Shown one piece after another: positions 16,147 to 25,164 of a stretch of 64,000 nucleotides of DNA; within the stretch, counting starts at the first letter, position 1; every line of letters begins with the position of its first letter. The notes under the pieces are model-generated. The model was given only the letters and a program-made list of their open reading frames with translations. It had not been told where the DNA came from and ran no database searches. The stretch comes from Pseudomonas sp. M47T1 (GTDB taxonomy: Bacteria; Pseudomonadota; Gammaproteobacteria; Pseudomonadales; Pseudomonadaceae). Position numbers and translations under genes: made by a program. Location: assembly GCF_000263855.1 (NCBI RefSeq), contig NZ_AJWX01000020.1, positions 1 through 64,000 on the forward strand. The letters run 5' to 3'.

Positions 16147-17136
16147 ATGTATGCACAGCTAGTGGAAACCGGCGTCAAGCGCCTCAAGACCCTCGACGAG
16201 ATGGACGCCCAGGAGCGCGCCTTCCAAGAAAAGATCGACGCCGAGATCAAGATCGAAGCCAAGAACTGGATGCCCGACGCCTACCGGCAAACCCTGATTC
16301 GCCAGATCTCCCAGCATGCCCACTCGGAAATCGTCGGCATGCTGCCCGAAGGCAACTGGCTGACCCGCGCCCCTACCCTCAAGCGCAAGCTGCAGCTGCT
16401 GGCCAAGATCCAGGACGAAGCCGGCCACGGCCTGTACCTGTACAGCGCCATGGAAACCCTGGGCGCCGATCGCGATACGGAAATTGCCAAGATGCACGCC
16501 GGCAAGGCCAAGTATTCGAGCATCTTCAATTACCCCACCCTGAGCTGGGCCGACATGGGCGCGGTGGGCTGGCTGGTAGACGGCGCGGCCATCGTCAACC
16601 AGGTGGTGCTGCAACGCACATCCTACGGCCCCTATGCCCGGGCCATGGTGCGCATCTGCAAGGAAGAGAGCTTCCATCAGCGCCAGGGCTACGAAATGCT
16701 GTTGACCATGATGCGTCACGGCACCCAAGCCCAGAAGGACATGGTGCAGGACGCCATCAACCGCCTGTGGTGGCCGGCGCTGATGATGTTCGGCCCCAGC
16801 GATGAGCACTCGCCCAACAGCGCCCAGTCCATGGCCTGGAAAATCAAACGCCAGGGCAACGACGAACTGCGCCAGCGCTTCGTCGACCAGACCATTCCGC
16901 AACTCGAACTGCTGGGCTGCACCTGCCCCGACCCGGACCTGAAGTGGAACGCCGAGACCGGCCACTACGATTTCGGCGCCATCCAGTGGGATGAGTTCTA
17001 CGAAGTGCTCAAGGGCAACGGCCCCTGCAACGCCGAGCGCGTGGCCACCCGCAAGCAGGCCATCGAGGATGGCGCCTGGGTGCGCGAAGCCGCCGTGGCC
17101 CATGCCCGCAAACACCACAACAAGAACGCCGCCTGA
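16147..17136 (+). CDS. paaA: PaaA, catalytic subunit of phenylacetyl-CoA 1,2-epoxidase
   Basis: This 329-residue diiron subunit epoxidises the ring of phenylacetyl-CoA within the PaaABCE complex. The carboxylate and His ligands are visible in QDEAGHGLYLYSAME and KEESFHQRQGYEML. Length and sequence are typical. The ATG at 16147 follows GGCGGAG. It heads the paaABCDE operon. Confidence 0.96.
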   Translation: MYAQLVETGVKRLKTLDEMDAQERAFQEKIDAEIKIEAKNWMPDAYRQTLIRQISQHAHSEIVGMLPEGNWLTRAPTLKRKLQLLAKIQDEAGHGLYLYSAMETLGADRDTEIAKMHAGKAKYSSIFNYPTLSWADMGAVGWLVDGAAIVNQVVLQRTSYGPYARAMVRICKEESFHQRQGYEMLLTMMRHGTQAQKDMVQDAINRLWWPALMMFGPSDEHSPNSAQSMAWKIKRQGNDELRQRFVDQTIPQLELLGCTCPDPDLKWNAETGHYDFGAIQWDEFYEVLKGNGPCNAERVATRKQAIEDGAWVREAAVAHARKHHNKNAA

Positions 17137-17150
17137 GCTGGAGAAACCCC

Positions 17151-17432
17151 ATGTCCGACTGGACCCTGTTCGAAGTCTTCGTGCGCAGCAAGCACGGCCT
17201 CAACCACAAGCACGTGGGCAGCGTGCACGCCGCCGATGCGGCCATGGCCATCGAGAATGCCCGCGAGCTTTACACCCGCCGCAGCGAGGGCGTCAGCCTG
17301 TGGGTGGTGCCTTCGGCGCTGATCACCGCTTCCTCGCCCGATGACAAGGACCCGCTGTTCGACCCGGCCGACGACAAGGTCTACCGCCACGCCAGCTTCT
17401 ACGAATTGCCGCCTGAAGTCGGGCACATGTGA
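17151..17432 (+). CDS. paaB: PaaB, epoxidase complex subunit
   Basis: This 93-residue small subunit bridges PaaAC units in the multicomponent epoxidase and has no catalytic site of its own. The WTLFEVFVRSKHGLNHKHVGS opening and the VWVVP-like core are family features. It starts 14 bases after paaA with a GGAG site. Confidence 0.95.
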   Translation: MSDWTLFEVFVRSKHGLNHKHVGSVHAADAAMAIENARELYTRRSEGVSLWVVPSALITASSPDDKDPLFDPADDKVYRHASFYELPPEVGHM

Positions 17433-17440
17433 GGCCGACC

Positions 17441-18202
17441 ATGACCATCGAACACGACCTGAGCCACTACCTGCTGCACCTGGGTGACAACGCCCTGATC
17501 CAGGGCCAGCGCCTGAGCCAGTGGATCGGCCATGCGCCAGCGCTGGAAGAAGAACTGGCCCTGGCCAACGTCGGCCTGGACCTGATCGGCCAGGCGCGCC
17601 ACTGGCTGGAGTATGCCGCCGAGCGCCTGGACGACGGCCGCGACGCCGACGCCCTGGCCTTCCTGCGCAACGAGCGCGAACTGCGCAATCTGCTGCTGGT
17701 GGAACAGCCCAACGGCGATTACGCGGTGACCATCCTCAAGCAGTTTTTCTACGACGCCTGGCACTTTCAGGTGCTGCACGGCCTGAGCACGTCCAGCGAC
17801 GCGCGCATCGCCGGCATCGCCGCCAAGGGCCTGAAGGAAGTCACCTACCACCTGCGCCGCTCCGCCGAATGGGTGGAGCGCCTCGGTGACGGCACCGAGG
17901 AAAGCCACGCGCGCATGCTCGCGGCATTGCCCAAGGTTTGGCGTTTCACTGTGGAACTGGTGAACGCCAGCGACGCCGAGCAGCGCCTGGCCGCTGCCGG
18001 GTTGATCGCCGACCCGCTGGAAGTCGCGGCCGCCTGGCGCGCCAAGGTCGCCGATGTGTTTTCCCGCGCCACCCTGCCGCTGCCCGAGCCCGCCAGCCCG
18101 TTCTACCTCGACGGCCGCCAGGGCCTGCACAGCGAGCACCTGGGCCTGCTGTTGGCCGACATGCAGTACCTGCCACGAGCCTACCCCGATGCGACCTGGT
18201 GA
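17441..18202 (+). CDS. paaC: PaaC, structural subunit of the epoxidase
   Basis: This 253-residue four-helix ferritin-like subunit pairs with PaaA and has lost most metal ligands in the family. LGDNALIQGQRLSQWIGH and LDLIGQARHWLEYAA are hallmark segments. The ATG at 17441 has GAGG upstream. The GTG at 17429 overlaps paaB and is disfavoured. It overlaps paaD by 14 bases. Confidence 0.94.
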   Translation: MTIEHDLSHYLLHLGDNALIQGQRLSQWIGHAPALEEELALANVGLDLIGQARHWLEYAAERLDDGRDADALAFLRNERELRNLLLVEQPNGDYAVTILKQFFYDAWHFQVLHGLSTSSDARIAGIAAKGLKEVTYHLRRSAEWVERLGDGTEESHARMLAALPKVWRFTVELVNASDAEQRLAAAGLIADPLEVAAAWRAKVADVFSRATLPLPEPASPFYLDGRQGLHSEHLGLLLADMQYLPRAYPDATW

Positions 18203-18722
18203 GCTGATCGTCAGCGACCGGGGCGCGCGGCCGCAGCAGGCCGGCGACCTGGCCCAGGCCTGGCACGTGCTGGACCAGGTCATGGACCCGGAAGTGCCGG
18301 TGGTCAGCGTGGTAGCGCTGGGCATCGTCCGCGACCTGGGCTGGGACGCCGGACACCTGCAGGTGGTAGTCACCCCTACCTACTCCGGCTGCCCGGCCAC
18401 CGAGGTGATCGAAAGCGACATCCGCGAGGCCCTTGAACAGGCCGGTTTCGATGCGCCACGGCTGCAACGGCAACTGACCCCCGCCTGGACCACCGACTGG
18501 ATCACCCCCTACGGCCGCGAGCAACTGCGCGAATACGGCATCGCCCCGCCCGAGGGCAGCACCAGCAAACGCACGCTGCTGGGCCAGGCCCCCCAGGTGC
18601 TGTGCCCGCAGTGCGGCAGCGCGCACACCGAGCTGCTCAGCCAGTTCGGCTCCACGGCCTGCAAGGCCCTGTACCGCTGCGTCGAGTGCCGCGAGCCGTT
18701 CGATTATTTCAAGTGCATCTGA
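18189..18722 (+). CDS. paaD: PaaD, iron-sulfur maturation factor
   Basis: This 177-residue protein has an N-terminal MIP18/DUF59 domain (MDPEVPVVSVVALGIVRDLG, TPTYSGCPA) and a C-terminal cysteine-rich tail (CPQCGSAH, CVECREPFDYFKC). PaaD is needed for epoxidase activity, probably to load the Fe-S centre of PaaE. The start at 18189 lies inside the end of paaC, implying coupled translation. Confidence 0.93.
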   Translation: MRPGELIVSDRGARPQQAGDLAQAWHVLDQVMDPEVPVVSVVALGIVRDLGWDAGHLQVVVTPTYSGCPATEVIESDIREALEQAGFDAPRLQRQLTPAWTTDWITPYGREQLREYGIAPPEGSTSKRTLLGQAPQVLCPQCGSAHTELLSQFGSTACKALYRCVECREPFDYFKCI

Positions 18723-18741
18723 TGGGAAACGGAGAATAATA

Positions 18742-19818
18742 ATGAGCCAGTTCCACAGCCTGTCCATCAAGCAGGTCCGCGCCGAAACCCGCGACGCCGT
18801 GTCGATCGTCTTCGACGTACCGGCGCACCTGCAGGACCAATTTCGCTACACCCAGGGGCAGCACCTGGTGATGCGCACCCAGCTGGACGGCGAAGAAGTG
18901 CGGCGCTCCTACTCCATTTGCAGCGCGGTCAACGACAACGAGCTGCGGGTGGCGATCAAAAAAGTCGCCGGCGGGCGCTTTTCCGCCTACGCCAACGAAC
19001 AGTTGCAGCCTGGCCACCAGTTGGAGGTGATGCCGCCGGCCGGCGAGTTCAGCGTGGCGCTGGACCCGGCGCGTCATGGCAGCTACCTGGCGGTGGCGGC
19101 CGGTAGCGGTATCACGCCGATCCTGTCGATCATCAAGACCACCCTGGAACACGAGCCGCACAGCCACGTGACCTTGCTGTACGGCAACCGCTCAAGCTCC
19201 GGCGCGCTGTTCCGCGAGCAGCTGGAAGACCTGAAGAACCGCTACCTGCAACGCCTGAACCTGGTGTTCGTGTTCAGCCGCGAGCAGCAGGACGTGGACC
19301 TGTACAACGGCCGCATCGACGCCGACAAGTGCCAGCGCCTGTTCAGCCGCTGGGTAGACGTGAAAACCCTGGACGCCGCCTTCATCTGCGGCCCCCAGGC
19401 CATGACCGAGACCGTGCGCGACCAGCTCAAGGCCCACGGCATGGACGCCCGGCGCATCCACTTCGAACTGTTTGGCGCCGCCGACGACGGCCACAAGCGC
19501 CAGGCCCGCGAAGCGGCGCGCCAGGTGGATTCGGCGGTCAGCCAGATCACCGTGATCAGCGACGGCCGCGCCCTGGCCTTCGACCTGCCGCGCAACACCG
19601 TCAGCGTGCTGGACGCCGGCAATGCCATCGGCGCCGAGCTGCCCTATTCGTGCAAGGCCGGGGTGTGCTCGACCTGCAAATGCAAGGTGATCGAAGGCGA
19701 GGTAGAGATGGACGCCAACCATGCACTGGAGGATTACGAGGTGGCGGCCGGCTATGTGCTGTCGTGCCAGACCTTCCCGGTCAGCCAGAAAGTAGTGCTG
19801 GATTTCGATCAGATCTGA
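18742..19818 (+). CDS. paaE: PaaE, FAD/2Fe-2S reductase of the epoxidase
   Basis: This 358-residue NADPH-dependent reductase feeds electrons to PaaA. It has an N-terminal FAD domain (RSYSICSAV), an NAD domain (AAGSGITPILSII, FICGPQAMTE) and a C-terminal plant-type ferredoxin (YSCKAGVCSTCKCKV with the fourth Cys in LSCQTF). The ribosome site GGAG precedes the ATG. It is last in paaABCDE and is followed by a REP hairpin. Confidence 0.95.
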   Translation: MSQFHSLSIKQVRAETRDAVSIVFDVPAHLQDQFRYTQGQHLVMRTQLDGEEVRRSYSICSAVNDNELRVAIKKVAGGRFSAYANEQLQPGHQLEVMPPAGEFSVALDPARHGSYLAVAAGSGITPILSIIKTTLEHEPHSHVTLLYGNRSSSGALFREQLEDLKNRYLQRLNLVFVFSREQQDVDLYNGRIDADKCQRLFSRWVDVKTLDAAFICGPQAMTETVRDQLKAHGMDARRIHFELFGAADDGHKRQAREAARQVDSAVSQITVISDGRALAFDLPRNTVSVLDAGNAIGAELPYSCKAGVCSTCKCKVIEGEVEMDANHALEDYEVAAGYVLSCQTFPVSQKVVLDFDQI

Positions 19819-19838
19819 CACCCCCTCCAATCGACCTG

Positions 19839-19902
19839 TTGGAGCTGGCTTGCCAGCGAGCTTTTCAGCGGCCTCAAAAGCTCGCTGGCAAGCCAGCTCC
19901 AA
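19839..19902. repeat. REP hairpin after paaE
   Basis: TTGGAGCTGGCTTGCCAGCG (from 19839) and its complement ending at 19902 form a 23-bp near-perfect stem, a classic Pseudomonas REP sequence. It may also end paaE transcripts. Confidence 0.8.
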
Positions 19903-19952
19903 CAAAGGCCCTGAACCCCAACAACAATTTCAATGCCTGCGGAGCCTTTCCC

Positions 19953-22001
19953 ATGACCCCCACCCTGCAATCCTTCATCGCCGGCCGCTGGGTCGGCCAG
20001 CACGGCGCGCAAACCCTGCGCAGCGCCCTCAATGGCCAGCCCCTGGCCCGGACCCATGAAGAAGCCCCGGACTTTGCCGAAGCCGTGGACCACGGCCGCC
20101 GCATCGGCAACCAGAGCCTTGCCGCCCTCGACTTCCAGCAACGTGCCCAGCGCCTCAAGGCCCTGGCCCTGTACCTGGCCGAGCGCAAGGAGCAGCTGTA
20201 CGCCCTGTCCCACCACAGCGGCGCCACCCGCGCCGACAGCTGGATCGACATCGAAGGCGGCAACGCCACGCTGTTCAGCTACGCCGGCATCGGCAGCCGT
20301 GAATTGCCGTCGGGCAATGTGGTGCATGAAGGTCCCGCCTTCCCCCTGGGCAAGCTCGGCCAGTTTGCCGGCAGCCATATCCTGGTGCCACGCGGCGGCC
20401 TGGCGGTGCACATCAACGCCTTCAACTTCCCCATCTGGGGCATGCTGGAAAAATTCGCGCCGTGCTTCCTGGCGGGCATGCCCTGCGTGGTCAAGCCGGC
20501 CACGGCCACCAGCTACCTGACCGAAGCCGTGGTGCGCCTGATGGATGAATCCGGCCTGTTGCCCGCCGGCAGCCTGCAACTGGTGATCGGCAGCACCGGC
20601 GACTTGCTCGATCGCCTGCAAGGCCAGGACCTGGTGACCTTCACCGGCTCGGCCGACACCGCCGCCAGGCTGCGCGTCACGCCCAACCTGATCCGCCATT
20701 CGGTGCCCTTCACCGCCGAGGCCGACTCACTGAACTGCGCCATCCTGGCCCCGGACGTGACCCCGGATGACGAAGAGTTCGAGCTGTACGTGAAGGAAGT
20801 GGTGCGCGAAATGACCACCAAGGCCGGGCAGAAATGCACCGCCATCCGCCGCGCCATCGTCCCGCGTCAGCACCTGGACGCGGTGGCCACGCGCATCCGC
20901 GAGCGCCTGGCCAAAGTGGTGGTCGGCGATCCGTCCGTGGAAGGCGTGCGCATGGGCGCCCTGGCCTCCCACGCCCAGCAACGTGACGTGGGCGAGCGCC
21001 TGGCACTGCTGCAGCACAGCTGCGACACCCTGTTCGGCGCTGCCGACGGGTTCAACCCGCGTGGCGAGGGCGTGGCCGAGGGCGCGTTCTTCGCCCCCAC
21101 CCTGCTGCACGCCCGCGACGCCCACGCCGAAGGCGGCGCCCACGACATCGAAGCCTTCGGCCCGGTGAGCACGCTGATGGCCTACGACGACCTGGATGAA
21201 GCCCTGCTGCTGGCCGCCCGCGGCAAAGGCAGCCTGGTCGCCAGCCTGGTCACCAGGAGCCCGCAGATTGCTGCCAAGGCCATCCCGGCCGCCGCCGCCT
21301 GGCACGGCCGCCTGCTGGTGCTGGACCGCCACGCCGCCGCCGAATCCACCGGCCACGGCTCACCGCTGCCGCAACTCAAGCACGGCGGCCCCGGCCGTGC
21401 CGGTGGCGGTGAGGAACTGGGCGGCCTGCGCGCCGTGAAGCACTACCTGCAACGCGCGGCCATCCAAGGCTCGCCGACCATGCTGGCGGCCATCACCGGC
21501 GAATACGTGCGCGGCGCCGACGTCATCGAAACCGAGGTGCACCCGTTCCGTCGTCACTTCCAGGACCTGCAGATCGGCGAGTCGCTACTCACCCACCGCC
21601 GCACCGTCACCGAGGCCGACCTGGTGAACTTCGGCTGCCTGTCGGGTGACCACTTCTACATGCACTTCGATGAGATCGCTGCCCGCCGCTCGCAGTTCGG
21701 TCAGCGCATCGCCCATGGCTATTTCGTGCTGTCGGCAGCGGCCGGGTTGTTCGTCTCCCCTGGCGAAGGCCCGGTGCTGGCCAACTATGGCCTGGACACC
21801 CTGCGCTTCATCAACCCGGTGGCCATCGGCGACACCATCCGGGCGCGGCTGACCTGCAAGCGCAAGATCGACCAGGGCAAGCAGAGCCCCCAAGGCATCC
21901 CGCAAGGCGTGGTGGCGTGGGACGTGGAAGTGACCAACCAGCACGATGAAGTGGTGGCCAGCTACGACATTCTGACCCTAGTGGTGAAGCGCGAAGCGTA
22001 A
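19953..22001 (+). CDS. paaZ: PaaZ, oxepin-CoA hydrolase / semialdehyde dehydrogenase
   Basis: This 682-residue bifunctional fusion opens the oxepin-CoA ring and oxidises the resulting aldehyde. Residues 1-515 form an aldehyde dehydrogenase domain with Cys295 (AGQKCTAI). Residues 525-682 form a MaoC-like hydratase with Asp566 and His571 (SGDHFYMH). The length matches E. coli PaaZ (681). The ATG at 19953 opens the conserved MTPTLQSFIAGRW. It stands apart from paaE by a REP hairpin, so it may have its own promoter. Confidence 0.95.
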   Translation: MTPTLQSFIAGRWVGQHGAQTLRSALNGQPLARTHEEAPDFAEAVDHGRRIGNQSLAALDFQQRAQRLKALALYLAERKEQLYALSHHSGATRADSWIDIEGGNATLFSYAGIGSRELPSGNVVHEGPAFPLGKLGQFAGSHILVPRGGLAVHINAFNFPIWGMLEKFAPCFLAGMPCVVKPATATSYLTEAVVRLMDESGLLPAGSLQLVIGSTGDLLDRLQGQDLVTFTGSADTAARLRVTPNLIRHSVPFTAEADSLNCAILAPDVTPDDEEFELYVKEVVREMTTKAGQKCTAIRRAIVPRQHLDAVATRIRERLAKVVVGDPSVEGVRMGALASHAQQRDVGERLALLQHSCDTLFGAADGFNPRGEGVAEGAFFAPTLLHARDAHAEGGAHDIEAFGPVSTLMAYDDLDEALLLAARGKGSLVASLVTRSPQIAAKAIPAAAAWHGRLLVLDRHAAAESTGHGSPLPQLKHGGPGRAGGGEELGGLRAVKHYLQRAAIQGSPTMLAAITGEYVRGADVIETEVHPFRRHFQDLQIGESLLTHRRTVTEADLVNFGCLSGDHFYMHFDEIAARRSQFGQRIAHGYFVLSAAAGLFVSPGEGPVLANYGLDTLRFINPVAIGDTIRARLTCKRKIDQGKQSPQGIPQGVVAWDVEVTNQHDEVVASYDILTLVVKREA

Positions 22002-22207
22002 GGCCAGCGCCCCAATTGTTACCGTCACGGCCGCTGCGGGGGCCGTGATGGTGCATACGGAAACATCTTGCAACATTCTCACGGACGAGGGGTTTTCCAA
22101 GCCTATTGAAACCGCTCTAGTTCAGGGCTTTCAACAGGTTACAACGCCTGCCGGCAACCGGCATGGCAATTGCAATTTCAGTCCAACCCCTTCAAGCAGG
22201 TTGTCTG

Positions 22208-23110
22208 ATGCAGCAGTTTTTTCAGTCCGCCGACATGGCCGAACATGCCAGCCACCTCAGTGGCTGGGACCAGCGCTACGACCAGTTGAGCAACGGCCCC
22301 CTCGACGCCGCCCTGTGGGTGCGCGACGTGGGCAGCGTGCGGCTGTTTCGCGAGCGCCTGAGCCAGGCTGCCATCCAGCACATGCAATTGCCGCGCGACC
22401 ACCTCAACCTGATCGTGCCGCTGGTGTGGCCGCAGCGGTGCAGCCAGCAGCCCTGGGTGCTGGACGGCGTCAACCTGCTGCCCAACCAGCATGAATTTCG
22501 CACCGTCACCGGCGCCGGCATGGACGTGCTGGGCCTGTCCATCCCCTACGCCGAACTGACCGACCTGCTCAGCGACAGCACCCTCGCCCGCTGCCGCGCC
22601 AACCACGCCGTGCAAGGCGTGGCGCTGGCCTCGGCGGCCCATGAGGGCGCGTGCCGGGAACTGGTGGAATTACTGATGGCGCCGGCGCACGACGCGATCA
22701 AACCTCGCCTGCTGGACCTTACGGCGCGCCTGTTGTCCGAACTGGACGAGGTGCCCGCGCGCCCGATCAGCTTTACTACCCGCCAATACATCGTGCAGCG
22801 TTGCCACGAACTGGTCATGGACGCCCCGCAACACGCCGGCAACCTGGTGGACCTGTGCAAACGCCTGAAGATCTCCCGACGCACCTTGCAATACAGTTTC
22901 CAAAGCGTGGCTGACGTCAGCCCGATCCAGTACCTGCGCTCCATCCGACTCAACGAAGCACGCCGCGCCCTGACCCGCCATCCCCAGGCGCGCATCAGCG
23001 ATATCGCTGCGCAATGGGGGTTTGAGCACACGAGTTATTTCTGCGCACAGTATCAGAAGTTGTTTGGGGAAAAGCCATCGACCTGTCGGGTTGGGAAAAG
23101 GGACGCTTGA
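22208..23110 (+). CDS. AraC-family regulator, function unknown
   Basis: This 300-residue protein has a C-terminal AraC domain (GNLVDLCKRLKISRRTLQYSF; ISDIAAQWGFEHTSYFCAQY; FGEKPSTCR) and a divergent N-terminal sensing domain, in the style of EutR-like regulators. It follows paaZ by about 200 bp on the same strand. A role in aromatic catabolism is possible, but the sequence does not identify an effector or target. Confidence 0.75.
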   Translation: MQQFFQSADMAEHASHLSGWDQRYDQLSNGPLDAALWVRDVGSVRLFRERLSQAAIQHMQLPRDHLNLIVPLVWPQRCSQQPWVLDGVNLLPNQHEFRTVTGAGMDVLGLSIPYAELTDLLSDSTLARCRANHAVQGVALASAAHEGACRELVELLMAPAHDAIKPRLLDLTARLLSELDEVPARPISFTTRQYIVQRCHELVMDAPQHAGNLVDLCKRLKISRRTLQYSFQSVADVSPIQYLRSIRLNEARRALTRHPQARISDIAAQWGFEHTSYFCAQYQKLFGEKPSTCRVGKRDA

Positions 23111-23211
23111 AAGAGCCGCACGCATGAATTCATGACGAATGTCAGCTTATTTCAGCGGTGATCTCGTTTTGGAAACCTAGGCGCCAAACCGATAGTAAAT
23201 GTCGGCCCACT

Positions 23212-23568
23212 TCAGAGCATCGTGCTCGATGCCAACAAAATTTTGGACAGATGCGCACATTTGCTGATTGCGCTCATTAAGCAACATCTGGCTCCCCTGC
23301 TGCACGATACGTGCGCTGGCTGGGGCGTATGAAATGCGTCCCTGTCCACCAATGCTGCGTTGATACCTCCCTCGTCGCTGCCGAGCATCACCCTATAGTG
23401 GTCAGACTGCTTCGACTGTCGGTGCTGTATAAGCCTTTTACGAAGATTAACGCTGATGCCCACCTTCAGAAGCTCGCCCTGATCAGTGACGATCTCATAA
23501 AGACCAGGGGCCGTAGGCACGGCCGCTTCGATCTCAGAGAAACGAATCACAGGACACTGTTCGACCAT
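23212..23568 (-). CDS. Small GIY-YIG-like protein linked to RES toxin, probably frameshifted
   Basis: The N-terminal 50 residues (PGLYEIVTDQGELLKVGIS, NLRKRLIQHR) resemble the first half of a GIY-YIG fold, with Tyr, Gly and an Arg in place. The open frame ends at 23212 with a Cys/Ser-rich tail unlike a folded domain. Adding one base near 23331 would instead give a frame to 23177 (RISYAPASARIVQQ, then HDALKWADIYYRFGA). It starts 4 bases after the RES gene stop, so it is the third gene of the toxin-antitoxin unit. Nuclease activity is not established, and no catalytic Glu is recognised. Confidence 0.5.
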   Translation of the reverse strand: MVEQCPVIRFSEIEAAVPTAPGLYEIVTDQGELLKVGISVNLRKRLIQHRQSKQSDHYRVMLGSDEGGINAALVDRDAFHTPQPAHVSCSRGARCCLMSAISKCAHLSKILLASSTML

Positions 23569-23572
23569 TCGT

Positions 23573-24280
23573 TCAGTTTTTCCCTGCAATGACGGCGACA
23601 CCAATCCGATCTGCTAGATCGAGCACCGCGTCGTAGACAATCGGATCGTCTACCAGGCTGCGCGAAACACCTTGTGGACGAAGCGAACCTCCGGGAATAC
23701 GGTCACCAAAAAGAACTACAGCTCGTGCAGAATCGTCTTGCCTGGATACCCAATACAAGCCTTGCACATCCGGGCTTTGGCGATGGATCGCTTCGGCCCA
23801 TTTGCGCGTCGCCGGGTACTGATCCTTCTCGGTGTCGATCAACTGCTTACGGGTGATGCCCAATTTGCGCAGGGGAACGCTGGACAGATCGACCAATTGC
23901 AGCGGTTGATCGATCTGGACAGCGGAGTGCACCTGTCCAGCTAGCTTTATTTTATCGAAACTCTTGAAGCCTGGCGTATGGGGAACATCGTGAAAGACGG
24001 TCTCCATCAAGGCGCACTCTATTGTCGTACCACCATATAACGTTGGAATCGCCTGCCCCTGTTCATTCTGGATTGGGCTGAAACGTGCGTTGCCCCGCAC
24101 GCCTGGGTTGAATTGATCGGGCTGGTATTTGTCGTGGTGCACGCGATGGAGCATCACGCCTTTAGCCATTTCAGTGAACGTGACGTGCAACGTAGCCTCA
24201 GGCGCCGGAGTCACGGATGCCGCCGAATCATCCGACGGCGGAGCCCCACGTTCACTGCCCTTAGCACTGCGCTTAGCCAT
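23573..24280 (-). CDS. RES-domain toxin
   Basis: This 235-residue protein has a RES domain from about residue 40. Arg46 (MLHRVHH), the NARFSP segment, Tyr82 and Glu88/Glu93 (LYGGTTIECALMETVF), and a later Ser (GLYWVSRQDD) match the R-E-S pattern. Characterised RES toxins degrade NAD+ and arrest growth. The first 35 residues are a low-complexity extension. Its ATG overlaps the antitoxin gene by 8 bases, which favours coupled synthesis. Confidence 0.8.
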   Translation of the reverse strand: MAKRSAKGSERGAPPSDDSAASVTPAPEATLHVTFTEMAKGVMLHRVHHDKYQPDQFNPGVRGNARFSPIQNEQGQAIPTLYGGTTIECALMETVFHDVPHTPGFKSFDKIKLAGQVHSAVQIDQPLQLVDLSSVPLRKLGITRKQLIDTEKDQYPATRKWAEAIHRQSPDVQGLYWVSRQDDSARAVVLFGDRIPGGSLRPQGVSRSLVDDPIVYDAVLDLADRIGVAVIAGKN

Positions 24281-24944
24281 GGGCGATGCCTTGAGTCTCG
24301 TCCAGTGCCGCGTCTATCACTCGGTCAGGTACCGATGCCAATAGGTCTTGGGGCTTTTTGCCGCCCAAAAAACTGTTGTCTGAACGGAACCAGTAAGCCA
24401 TACCCCAGCTGTCCTTGTGCCCCTCGAAAATCTCAATGACTTTGGCCAGCGCCTTCAACGGTCGGTAGCTTGTATCCGGGTCCAGACCGTAACCGGGGAA
24501 ATAGTCGACCCCACCATGATTGATAGCGAAGATCTGACCTTGCTTTTTCCACTTGTTGGGCTGGGCGCTGGGGTTTCGGGTACTTAACTGCGCCACTTGT
24601 GCAATGTCGGCGGCGGTTAGCCAGTCGCCACTCTCTAAGACCGCCTTGCGAGCTTGGACCAGCATCGCCGCCTCCTTGAGCAAACGGGGCGAAGGCGGCT
24701 TACGCGTAACAAAGACTTCGGCCAATCGTTCCAGGGAATTCAAGTCTTGGCGCTCCTGGAAAACCTCGTACATCGAGGACGCCACATTTGCGAAATTCTC
24801 AGCCAATGCTTCGAAGACGTTGGGTTTGATGTGATCGAAAGACACGACCAGCACTCGATCCGCATGCGAGCGGCTCAAGCTAGCCCGAGCCTCCTTAGGT
24901 GTACCTACCAAGGTGGAGACGCCCGATTGCTCTGTAACGCTCAT
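24273..24944 (-). CDS. Xre/MbcA/ParS-type antitoxin
   Basis: This 223-residue protein ends in an MbcA/ParS-like (DUF2384) segment (WFRSDNSFLGGKKPQDLLAS), the usual partner fold of RES toxins. The middle (LTAADIAQVAQLSTRNPSAQ) looks like a helix-turn-helix able to bind the operator. It is longer than common antitoxins of this class (about 120-160 residues) because of an N-terminal 80-residue extension. AGGAGA precedes the ATG. It should neutralise the RES toxin and repress the operon. Confidence 0.72.
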   Translation of the reverse strand: MSVTEQSGVSTLVGTPKEARASLSRSHADRVLVVSFDHIKPNVFEALAENFANVASSMYEVFQERQDLNSLERLAEVFVTRKPPSPRLLKEAAMLVQARKAVLESGDWLTAADIAQVAQLSTRNPSAQPNKWKKQGQIFAINHGGVDYFPGYGLDPDTSYRPLKALAKVIEIFEGHKDSWGMAYWFRSDNSFLGGKKPQDLLASVPDRVIDAALDETQGIAHG

Positions 24945-24972
24945 GGAAAATCTCCTAACCAGTTATCTACGC

Positions 24973-24998
24973 TATCAAATCCTAGCATATCTTTGATA
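24973..24998 (-). promoter_or_regulatory. Palindromic operator candidate of the RES module
   Basis: TATCAAA (24973-24979) and TTTGATA (24992-24998) form an inverted repeat 29 bp upstream of the antitoxin ATG in AT-rich DNA. It is a probable autoregulation site. Confidence 0.5.
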
Positions 24999-25164
24999 AC
25001 CCTAGCTCTGACCTTAACCTCCATTCATCCGGATGCATAGATAGAGTTGGCGAACCACACGCCCCGGTCGAAGGGGCTTGGGCAATCGACTTGAACTAAA
25101 GCCCTCGCGAGGCTCTCCATCAATACATTCAACGCTTGCTTACCGTCAGCACAGGATGAATCTG

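Noticed and set aside
23212..23604. GIY-YIG homing endonuclease or mobile intron
   Set aside because: There is no intron or split gene nearby. The gene is coupled to a RES toxin and lacks a recognisable catalytic Glu.
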